A stretch of DNA of 10,793 bases from Candidatus Kuenenbacteria bacterium CG08_land_8_20_14_0_20_37_23. GTDB lineage: Bacteria; Patescibacteriota; Patescibacteriia; UBA2196; GWA2-42-15. This document shows positions 5,706-10,793 of this stretch, in pieces. A program made the position numbers and the translations under genes. The notes below the pieces were generated by a model, which did no database searches, had not been told where the DNA came from, and worked only from the letters and a program-made list of their open reading frames with translations. The stretch covers positions 1-10,793 of the forward strand of contig PEXX01000007.1 of assembly GCA_002778965.1 (NCBI GenBank). The letters run 5' to 3'. Each line of letters starts with the position of its first letter. Within the stretch, counting starts at the first letter, position 1.

Positions 5706-7085
5706 TTATGAAACAGTTAATTCTTCTACGCGCTGTTCTAAATTTTTGAAAGATACTCTATTTTCATCAAAAAATAGAGACGCTGTTCCAGTCGGGCCGT
5801 TACGGTGTTTTTTTATTAGAATATCTGCGATGTGCGGACGGTTTGTATCTTTTCTATAATATTCTTCGCGATAAATAAACATCACAACATCTGCATCTTG
5901 CTCGATTGAGCCAGATTCGCGCAAATCAGCGAGATTAGGTATCGGAGGATGACGTGATTCAACTTGGCGTGAAAGCTGTGACAGAGCCAGCACCGGCAGT
6001 CTCAATTCGCGGGCTATTGCCTTTAGGCCGCGTGAAATCTCAGATACTACTTGCACGCGATTATCTACACTGGATATTCCACGCCCCTCCATTAGTTGTA
6101 AATAGTCAATAACAATTAATCCAAGTCCACGTTCTGCTTGCAATCGTCTCGCCTTTGTGCGAATTTCCATAACATTTGCCAGTGGAGTATCATCAATGTA
6201 GATTGGAGCTTCTGACAAAGTGCCCATAGCATGGCCGATTAGCGAAAAATCGGATTCTCCCATATGTGTTTCTTTGTCAGACAGCTGGCCCGTTCTCATC
6301 TTCCATAGATCCACTTGAGCTTCAGCGCACAACATGCGGTCAATCAGCTGTTCTTTTGACATTTCAAGTGAAAATATACCCACTGGTATTTTTTGCTTGA
6401 CCGCAATTTGGCGCGCGATATCAAGCGCTAGACTTGTTTTACCCATTGAGGGCCGTGCCGCTATAATAATCAGATCTGATTTTTGCAGCCCAGCCAGTTT
6501 ATTGTCCAAAGAAGTAAAGCCAGTAGGAATACCCCTTAGTTTGCCTTTTTCTTTATGCAATTCGTCGATCCTGTCGAAAGCTTCGCTTAACAGATTTTTT
6601 ATTGACGAAAATTCAGGTTTTAAAAATCCTTGTGAAATGCCAAAGAGTTTATTTTCAGCAATATCTAGCAACGCGTCAATTTCTTTATCTTTGTTGTCAA
6701 AGGCGATTTTTTGTATTTCCGCGGATGTTGTGATCAGTTTTCTTAAGATATGTTTTTCTCTGACTATTTTTGCGTAATGCGCGATATTTGACGAAGTTGG
6801 TACAGCATTGGTTAATTCCGCCAGATATGATCTGCCGCCAATCTGTTCCAGCTGTTTTTTTCCCGTAAGTCTTGAAGAAAGGCTCAATATGTCAAGCGGT
6901 TCCTTTTTTGCGTAAAGATCAACTATAGCTTCATAAATCAGTCGATGGGCTTCCTTATAAAAATCCTCGCCAAGAAGAGAATCGGCTATCTTTGTAATGG
7001 CTTCTTTGTCAATTAAAAGAGAGCCGAGTACAGCTTGCTCTGCTTCTAAATTTTGAGGTGGTATTTGTCCCAGTATATCGGCCAT
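5706..7085 (-). CDS. dnaB: Replicative DNA helicase DnaB
   Basis: A 459-aa hexameric 5'-3' helicase of the replication fork. The N-terminal helical domain (about 8-110, PPQNLEAEQAVLGSLL) precedes a linker and the RecA-like motor. Visible motor motifs are Walker A RPSMGKTS (211-218), catalytic EMS (E241), Walker B IVIDYLQLM (D327), the Q370 region LSQLSR, and LRESGSIEQDADVVMFIYR with the later KHRNGPTG (arginine finger region). There is no intein or frameshift, and the length is typical. The start at 7085 gives the usual MADI...PPQNLEAE beginning; no Shine-Dalgarno precedes it. It leads a dnaB-recR pair. Confidence 0.98.
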   Translation of the reverse strand: MADILGQIPPQNLEAEQAVLGSLLIDKEAITKIADSLLGEDFYKEAHRLIYEAIVDLYAKKEPLDILSLSSRLTGKKQLEQIGGRSYLAELTNAVPTSSNIAHYAKIVREKHILRKLITTSAEIQKIAFDNKDKEIDALLDIAENKLFGISQGFLKPEFSSIKNLLSEAFDRIDELHKEKGKLRGIPTGFTSLDNKLAGLQKSDLIIIAARPSMGKTSLALDIARQIAVKQKIPVGIFSLEMSKEQLIDRMLCAEAQVDLWKMRTGQLSDKETHMGESDFSLIGHAMGTLSEAPIYIDDTPLANVMEIRTKARRLQAERGLGLIVIDYLQLMEGRGISSVDNRVQVVSEISRGLKAIARELRLPVLALSQLSRQVESRHPPIPNLADLRESGSIEQDADVVMFIYREEYYRKDTNRPHIADILIKKHRNGPTGTASLFFDENRVSFKNLEQRVEELTVS

Positions 7086-7142
7086 ATAATAGGTGAGATA
7101 GGCCAGCCGTTTTACTCTCTGGCGAAAATATATCTTTTATAC

Positions 7143-7170
7143 ATTTTAACACTTTAAAGTTATTAGACAA
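7143..7170 (-). promoter_or_regulatory. Possible promoter of dnaB-recR
   Basis: On the minus strand TTGTCT (7165-7170) and TAAAAT (7143-7148) are 16 bases apart, each a partial match to consensus. The start would be about 50 bases before the dnaB ATG. No better candidate was seen in the divergent gap. Confidence 0.4.
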
Positions 7171-7222
7171 GATTTTTGTTTGCACAGCTTTTTACACAGG
7201 AAACCAACAATTTGAAGATTTT

Positions 7223-7251
7223 TAGACAAGAAGAAAGTTTAATGATATATT
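7223..7251 (+). promoter_or_regulatory. Promoter of the DUF2090-DUF1294 pair
   Basis: TAGACA (7223-7228), a 17-base spacer and TATATT (7246-7251) preceded by TGA each differ from consensus at one position. The start would be near 7258, leaving only about nine bases before the ATG at 7267, so the message may be nearly leaderless. A TTAGACAAGA 10-mer overlapping the -35 is repeated at 7163-7172. Confidence 0.6.
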
Positions 7252-7266
7252 TAAATTATAAAGTAT

Positions 7267-8166
7267 ATGGATATTGAAAAAAATTTGTTTATTTTGGCTT
7301 TTGATCAGCGCTCTTCTTTGAAGCAGACTTTGTTTGGTAGCCAAAATATCACTAAACAAGAGAGAAGGTTGATGTGTGATTACAAAAAGTTGGTTTTTGA
7401 GGGTTTTTTAAGTGTTTGGAAAAAATTGGTTTACAAAGAAAGCTTGGCTGTTTTAGTTGATGAGGAGTTTGGTAGCGTGGTTATAAAATTGGCTAAAAGA
7501 AAAAAAATTAAATTTGCATTGTCGCAGGAAAAGAGCGGTCTCGATAGAGTCGCATTTGAGTATGGCAATAATTTTAGAGAAAAAATAAAAAAGATTAATC
7601 CAGATTTTGTTAAAATTTTAGTGAGATATAATCCGCGCCAAAAGCAGGAAAATAAAGCTCAATTAAAAAGGTTGAAAATAATGAGTGAGTGGTGTTGGAA
7701 GAACCATTATATTTTTTTGGTTGAACTCTTAGTGCCGCCAACAGAAAGAGATTTAAAACGTGTGCGCGGCTTTGTGCGAGTATATGATGAAAAAATTCGC
7801 CCAGGATTAGCAGTTAAAGCAATCAAAGAATTTTATAATTCAGACGTTTATCCAGATATTTGGAAAATTGAGGCTTTAAGCACTAAATTACAGTGGCATG
7901 ATCTGCTTCTAGCTGTAGGTAGCGGGAAAAAAGGTGATATAGTGAAGGTGGTAATGCTTGGCAGGAACGCCAGTGTTGCACAAATCAATAAATGGATTTT
8001 AGCCTGTCCTAAAGATAGAGTGAGTGGTTTTGCTATTGGCAGGACTATCTGGCTGCGTTCAATTTTGGATTTACACGCAAAGAAAGTAAGTCGACTGGAA
8101 GCCACGCGGCAGATCGGAGAAAATTATTTTGAGTTTATTAAGCTATGGGAGAAGAAAGATAAATAG
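7267..8166 (+). CDS. DUF2090 (IolC C-terminal-like) aldolase-fold protein
   Basis: A 299-aa protein resembling the DUF2090 domain found at the C-terminus of IolC fusion proteins and also free-standing, a TIM-barrel family related to class I aldolases. Supporting motifs are LFILAFDQRSS (7-17), NPDFVKILVRYNP (111-123), DIWKIEAL (197-204), VVMLGRNA (228-235) and VSGFAIGRTIW (252-262), followed by the closing helices ENYFEFIKLW. K117 or K200 could be a Schiff-base lysine; I cannot tell which. In IolC the partner domain is a sugar kinase, which is absent here, so the substrate is unknown; a phosphorylated keto-sugar is the natural guess. It is transcribed divergently from dnaB with a near-leaderless start and sits one base before the DUF1294 gene. 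Confidence 0.8.
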   Translation: MDIEKNLFILAFDQRSSLKQTLFGSQNITKQERRLMCDYKKLVFEGFLSVWKKLVYKESLAVLVDEEFGSVVIKLAKRKKIKFALSQEKSGLDRVAFEYGNNFREKIKKINPDFVKILVRYNPRQKQENKAQLKRLKIMSEWCWKNHYIFLVELLVPPTERDLKRVRGFVRVYDEKIRPGLAVKAIKEFYNSDVYPDIWKIEALSTKLQWHDLLLAVGSGKKGDIVKVVMLGRNASVAQINKWILACPKDRVSGFAIGRTIWLRSILDLHAKKVSRLEATRQIGENYFEFIKLWEKKDK

Positions 8167-8167
8167 C

Positions 8168-8461
8168 ATGACTGAATATTTTACAAAATTTGTTTGGCTA
8201 TTTTATTATTTAATGGTGATAAATATTGTCACCTTTTTTATTTTTGGCATTGACAAATACTTAGCTGTGATAAAATGGAGGAGGATTGCGGAAAAAGTAT
8301 TATTGATTTTGTCTGTTATTGGCGGATCTTTGGGCGGATTTATAGGGATGGAAATATTTCGGCATAAGAGAAGAAAGATGAATTTTTATTTGGTTATGCT
8401 TTTAATTCTTCTCGCGCATATCGCTTGTATTTATTTAATAGTTTTAAGATGTGTAGAATAA
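8168..8461 (+). CDS. DUF1294 small membrane protein
   Basis: A 97-aa protein with the DUF1294 signature: a first hydrophobic helix (about 8-27), FGIDK (26-30), RIAEK (39-43), a second helix with GGSLGGFIGM (52-61), FRHKRRK (64-70) and a last helix (about 73-93). The function of this widespread inner-membrane family is unknown. The ATG at 8168 is chosen over an upstream in-frame TTG at 8129, which would overlap the preceding gene by 38 bases; with ATG only one base separates the two genes, so they are surely cotranscribed. The C-terminus (IVLRCVE) is slightly shorter than is common. Confidence 0.87.
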   Translation: MTEYFTKFVWLFYYLMVINIVTFFIFGIDKYLAVIKWRRIAEKVLLILSVIGGSLGGFIGMEIFRHKRRKMNFYLVMLLILLAHIACIYLIVLRCVE

Positions 8462-8566
8462 AAGAGACCCCACATTCAATTTATTGTTAAAGAAATAAAA
8501 ATAGATGTAAAAAATTTTTATTCATTATTTTACCTTAATAAATCTAAAGTTCGAAATTGGATATAT

Positions 8567-8643
8567 TGGCGGAGCGGACGGGACTCGAACCCGCGACCTC
8601 TGCCGTGACAGGGCAGCGTTCTAACCAACTGAACTACCGCTCC
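8567..8643 (-). tRNA. tRNA-Asp (GTC)
   Basis: A 77-base cloverleaf on the minus strand: acceptor GGAGCGG/CCGCTCC, D-arm with TTCAGTTGGTTAGA, anticodon stem CTGCC/GGCAG around anticodon GTC, T-arm GCGGG-TTCGAGT-CCCGT, discriminator G and an encoded CCA. G1, C72 and G73 and the GTC loop fit aspartate identity. It starts 11 bases after the rplT stop, so it is probably cut from the rplT transcript. The T-loop is canonical, in contrast to that of the tmRNA nearby. Confidence 0.97.
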
Positions 8644-8654
8644 TTGGAGGGGAT

Positions 8655-9017
8655 TTAGCTTCCCGCCAAATTATTTTTAATCTGCTCAATAATAGCATTA
8701 AAAATTTTAGGATTGTCTTTTGCCAAAGTTGCAAGAATCTTTCTATCTAGGCCGATATTTCTATCTTTAATCAGTTTAATGAATTTCGCGTAAGTCAGAT
8801 TATGTTCTCGCAAGCCGGCGTTAAGACGTATTTGCCATAATCCTCTCGCTGTTCTTTTTTTTATTTTGCGGTCTCGCCAAGCGTGAACACCCGCCTTATG
8901 AGCGGCAGTGATAGCTTGCTTGATAAGTTTTTTGCGACCCCATTTGTAGCTTTTGGTTGATTTCAAGATTCTTCTTCTTTTTTTAGCATGCATTACACCG
9001 CGTTTTACTCTTGGCAT
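8655..9017 (-). CDS. rplT: 50S ribosomal protein L20
   Basis: A 120-aa L20, an early 23S rRNA-binding assembly protein. The family signature is complete: MPRVKRGV at the start, the long basic N-terminal extension (HAKKRRRILKSTKSYKWGRK), AGVHAWRDRKIKKR, LWQIRLNAGLREHNLTYAKFI and the C-terminal LDRKILATLAKDNPKIF. Length is standard. It follows rpmI after a 143-base gap that holds a long AU hairpin. In many bacteria L20 represses the infC-rpmI-rplT operon; whether it does so here cannot be seen. Confidence 0.97.
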   Translation of the reverse strand: MPRVKRGVMHAKKRRRILKSTKSYKWGRKKLIKQAITAAHKAGVHAWRDRKIKKRTARGLWQIRLNAGLREHNLTYAKFIKLIKDRNIGLDRKILATLAKDNPKIFNAIIEQIKNNLAGS

Positions 9018-9095
9018 ATACTTTTTAAAAAATTATTAATTTGAATTGATTATTATGGAGTTGACAGATTCAATTTTATAAATAGATTTGTTGTC

Positions 9096-9125
9096 AAATT
9101 ACAATTTCCTAGCAAATTGCAATTT
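9096..9125 (-). promoter_or_regulatory. 12-bp hairpin in the rpmI-rplT gap
   Basis: On the minus strand AAATTGCAATTT and AAATTGTAATTT can pair over all 12 positions (one G-U) around the 6-base loop GCTAGG. It is not followed by a T-run, so it is not an ordinary terminator. A TTGACA (9092-9097, minus) overlaps its base but has no well-spaced -10. It may be a processing or control element for rplT. Confidence 0.45.
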
Positions 9126-9160
9126 TAGAGTTTTAAATATAAATAAAAATGCGCAATTTT

Positions 9161-9358
9161 TTAACTTATTATTTTTTTAATAGCTCTTGCATGAGACAGA
9201 GAGAGCGTGGTATCCCTTCTTTTATTTCTCGTTTTTTTCCCTGTTTCTTTCGCATTGAAATGGTTCTGGCTTTTTCTTATTTTTTTTACCTTGCCAGTTT
9301 TTGTGACTTTGAATCTTTTTGTAAGAGATTTTATCGTTTTTTTCTTATTGTTTAGCAT
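9161..9358 (-). CDS. rpmI: 50S ribosomal protein L35
   Basis: A 65-aa, very basic L35. The visible family pattern is KSLTKRFKVTKTGKVKK near the start, then NHFNAKETGKKTRNKRR and the terminal ARAIKKIIS. It sits 19 bases after infC and before rplT, the classical infC-rpmI-rplT order, which supports the call despite weak sequence conservation of this short protein. The ATG at 9358 leaves about eight extra residues before the conserved part. Confidence 0.93.
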   Translation of the reverse strand: MLNNKKKTIKSLTKRFKVTKTGKVKKIRKSQNHFNAKETGKKTRNKRRDTTLSLSHARAIKKIIS

Positions 9359-9377
9359 AAAATTAGTTAATTTTTAA

Positions 9378-9920
9378 TTATCTGCCGATGGTTGCGTTTA
9401 TTTGCCCGCCTTGCTGGCTGATGGGCTGTACAATTTTCACAGCTTCTCCAAGAGACCTGATAAAACTGTTCATATTTTCGACAGCTATATTTTTATGAGC
9501 TTTTTCTCGGCCCCTTAAGACTATATTCACTTTCACTTTATTTCCATCATCCAAGAATTTTAGAGCTTGTTTTTGTTTTACTTCAAGATCATGCCCCTTA
9601 ATCCTGAAAGATAATCTTATAACTTTTAACTCTGATACTTTTTGGTGAGCTTTGGCTTTGCGCATCCTTTTTTCAGTTTCATATTTATACTGGCCGTAAT
9701 CTATTATTTTTACTACTGGTGGATTTGATTTTGGAGATACTTCTACTAAATCAAATTCGGCTTCCATGGCTTTTTTTCTGGCAGTATTAATGTCCACCAC
9801 TCCGACCTGTTCGCCATTTTCGTTAATCAAAAAAACTCGCGGCGCTTTAATTTGCAGATTAATCATGAATTTTTTTACTATATCTTTTTGAGGCCTCGGT
9901 TTTCTGTATCTTCGCTGCAT
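9378..9920 (-). CDS. infC: Translation initiation factor IF-3
   Basis: A 180-aa IF-3, which binds the 30S subunit and checks start-codon pairing. The N-terminal domain holds IKAPRVFLINENGEQVGVV and FDLVEVSPKSNPPVVKIIDYGQYKYE; the C-terminal domain holds KVIRLSFRIKGHDLEVK, FLDDGNKVKVNIVLRGRE and the final PISQQGGQINATI. The ATG at 9920 is chosen over an in-frame TTG two codons upstream; the basic MQRRYRKPRPQKD leader precedes the conserved domain. The start codon is only 17 bases after the encoded CCA end of tmRNA on the same strand, with no Shine-Dalgarno, so the messenger's 5' end may be made by tmRNA processing. Confidence 0.96.
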   Translation of the reverse strand: MQRRYRKPRPQKDIVKKFMINLQIKAPRVFLINENGEQVGVVDINTARKKAMEAEFDLVEVSPKSNPPVVKIIDYGQYKYETEKRMRKAKAHQKVSELKVIRLSFRIKGHDLEVKQKQALKFLDDGNKVKVNIVLRGREKAHKNIAVENMNSFIRSLGEAVKIVQPISQQGGQINATIGR

Positions 9921-9937
9921 AGACAAAAATGAATTAG

Positions 9938-10336
9938 TGGTGGAGACGGCGGGTATTACACCCGCGTGTTAAAGCGATAAGAATCATTGTCTACTAACAT
10001 AGTCTGTTTAAAAATTTCAAATTTAGAATATAAAGCAGACAAAAATTCTAAATTTAAAGCTCAGAAAATTTTCAATTGACTGGCCCGTAGCCGCCAATCA
10101 ATCTAACCCGAATAAATGGCACCTGTTATTAGCTCACAGATTTTGCTAGACAGATGGCAGCAGGATTTAGGCTACTGCAGTGGCGAAAGCTGGTACGCTG
10201 AATGCTTGCGCAATCGCATCCTTGGCTTTAGCCAATATATTTTTGACACTTATTTTGTGCGAACATTTTGTTGTCAAGGTGTTCAGCTTGGTTAGCAATG
10301 ATTGTTAAGGAACTTTAATCGAATTAAAACGTCCCC
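9938..10336 (-). ncRNA. ssrA: Transfer-messenger RNA (tmRNA)
   Basis: A 399-base tmRNA that frees stalled ribosomes and tags the nascent protein. The 5' end GGGGACG pairs with CGTCTCC before A-CCA (acceptor, third pair G-U, as in other tmRNAs). The T-stem is GCGGG/CCCGC. Long-range helix 2 pairs AATCATTG and CTAAC (10291-10303) with GTTAG and CAATGATT (9982-9998). Pseudoknot 1 is CAAG/CTTG interlaced with GAACA/TGTTC (10261-10290). The tag frame reads through AKAKDAIAQAFSVPAFATAVA and stops at TAA (10167-10169); resumption is probably at or near GTC, 13 bases after the pseudoknot, in the same frame. The T-loop (TGTAATA) and D-region are atypical. CCA is encoded. infC follows at once. Confidence 0.93.
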
Positions 10337-10711
10337 ATGTGATTTTAAAATTTGAAGTTTGTGAATTAAAATTTTAAAATAAAGCCAAAACCAAAGATTT
10401 TCAATATTAACTTTTAGAAAAAAAATAGGTTAGCTTTGTTTGTAATTATATATAAATATAGAGGAAATGTCAAATATTTGTATGTGTTCACCAATATTTG
10501 GACTCCTGATCAATTTTTTTAATTCTCCAAGGACATTATGTATTGTAGCGGAGATAATTTGTTTTGGAAAGCACAGCGCGGTCTAATGAGCGAGACTTTT
10601 TACGAAAAGACTCTTAAGCCGCCTAGATCTTTGATAAGCGGACCAATTTGTGGTGCTCAATTATGGAGTAAGTTTGTTCATAAGGATAAAAAATCAGTTT
10701 GCTATAAAAAT
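10337..10711. other. 375-base region with no convincing gene, between the ABC ATPase end and tmRNA
   Basis: The left half (10337-10530) is very AT-rich and holds the tmRNA promoter and the presumed 100-base 5' leader of its precursor. The right half (about 10550-10690) is clearly richer in G and C and can form a 7-bp hairpin (10619-10625 with 10635-10641, one G-U, 9-base loop) and a smaller one (CTTTT/AAAAG). A 72-codon plus-strand frame starts at 10538 with AAGGA just before it but resembles no family I know and overlaps the ABC gene on the other strand, so I do not call it. Confidence 0.5.
10445..10473 (-). promoter_or_regulatory. Consensus promoter upstream of tmRNA
   Basis: On the minus strand TTGACA (10468-10473), a 17-base spacer and TATAAT (10445-10450) match consensus exactly. 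The start near 10437 would give a precursor with about 100 bases before the mature tmRNA 5' end. A palindrome CAAATATTTG (10471-10480) overlaps the -35, and a near copy CCAATATTTGG lies at 10491-10501. Confidence 0.85.
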
Positions 10712-10792
10712 TTACCTACCACCAAAATAAATATTTTTTATTCTTTTGTCCTCTAAAATTTCCCTGCCGCCAGTTAAAACAATATGTCCATC
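10712..10792 (-). CDS. C-terminal end of an ABC-transporter ATP-binding protein (partial)
   Basis: The last 26 codons of a gene that enters from the right edge: DGHIVLTGGREILEDKRIKN then IYFGGR and TAA. This is the typical C-terminus of LptB/LivF/LivG-type ABC ATPases, where a D-G-x-I-V strand is followed by G-x-x-E-I/L-L, a D/E-x-x-V/I-x-x-x-Y helix and a YxG end. The Walker motifs are outside the window, so the call rests on this tail only, and the transported substrate cannot be inferred. It is on the same strand as tmRNA and ends about 240 bases before the tmRNA promoter. Confidence 0.6.
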   Translation of the reverse strand, partial: DGHIVLTGGREILEDKRIKNIYFGGR

Positions 10793-10793
10793 T

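Noticed and set aside
5389..5859. 156-codon plus-strand frame across recR and dnaB
   Set aside because: It lies antisense to two clear genes and its product looks like no protein family; a shadow frame.
7190..7198. DnaA-box-like TTTTACACA upstream of dnaB
   Set aside because: Matches the relaxed TTWTNCACA pattern, but single relaxed matches are expected by chance in AT-rich DNA; no other origin signs.
7163..7231. TTAGACAAGA 10-mer direct repeat in the dnaB/DUF2090 gap
   Set aside because: Two copies only; each overlaps a -35-like element on opposite strands, so the promoter signals explain them.
10538..10756. 72-codon plus-strand ORF with an AAGGA before its ATG
   Set aside because: No recognisable family; its end overlaps the ABC ATPase tail on the other strand; kept only as a possible orphan in the findings.

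Overview
This AT-rich window reads as a bacterial chromosome segment, most likely from a small-genome lineage of the candidate phyla radiation (Patescibacteria, Parcubacteria-like). That placement is an inference from the compact lysine- and isoleucine-rich proteins, weak or absent Shine-Dalgarno sites and a strictly class III (anaerobic) ribonucleotide reductase. Open frames are intact under the standard code, and TGA is used as a stop once (nrdG), so TGA is not recoded. No phage, IS element or CRISPR array is visible.

Left part (1-4548), mostly minus strand: a deoxynucleotide supply cluster. In transcription order it has a MazG-type NTP pyrophosphohydrolase, then a promoter overlapped by two NrdR boxes, nrdR, nrdD, a separate 54-codon gene, and nrdG. 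The 54-codon gene, which automated ORF calling would easily miss, encodes the conserved C-terminal glycyl-radical segment of NrdD (RVVGYLRP motif). The 700-aa NrdD frame itself stops just after its zinc knuckle. The class III reductase therefore appears to be encoded as two polypeptides: a catalytic body and a small radical-bearing subunit. This is the most interesting feature of the window. A further minus-strand gene begins at base 56 and runs off the left edge.

Middle (4646-8461): rplU (L21) is on the plus strand with a perfect consensus promoter and a shared hairpin terminator facing recR. dnaB and recR form a minus-strand replication/repair pair. Divergent from dnaB, on the plus strand, are a free-standing DUF2090 (IolC C-terminal, aldolase-like) protein and a small DUF1294 membrane protein, one base apart.

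Right part (8567-10473), minus strand: a translation block in the order tmRNA (ssrA), infC, rpmI, rplT, tRNA-Asp. The tmRNA was identified from its acceptor stem, long-range helix 2, first pseudoknot and an alanine-rich tag frame. It ends only 17 nt before the infC start codon, and a perfect TTGACA-17-TATAAT promoter lies about 100 nt upstream of it, so tmRNA and infC are probably made as one precursor. Its T-loop and D-region differ from the usual pattern. The far right edge holds the last 26 codons of an ABC-transporter ATPase (minus strand), separated from the tmRNA promoter by a stretch with no convincing gene.
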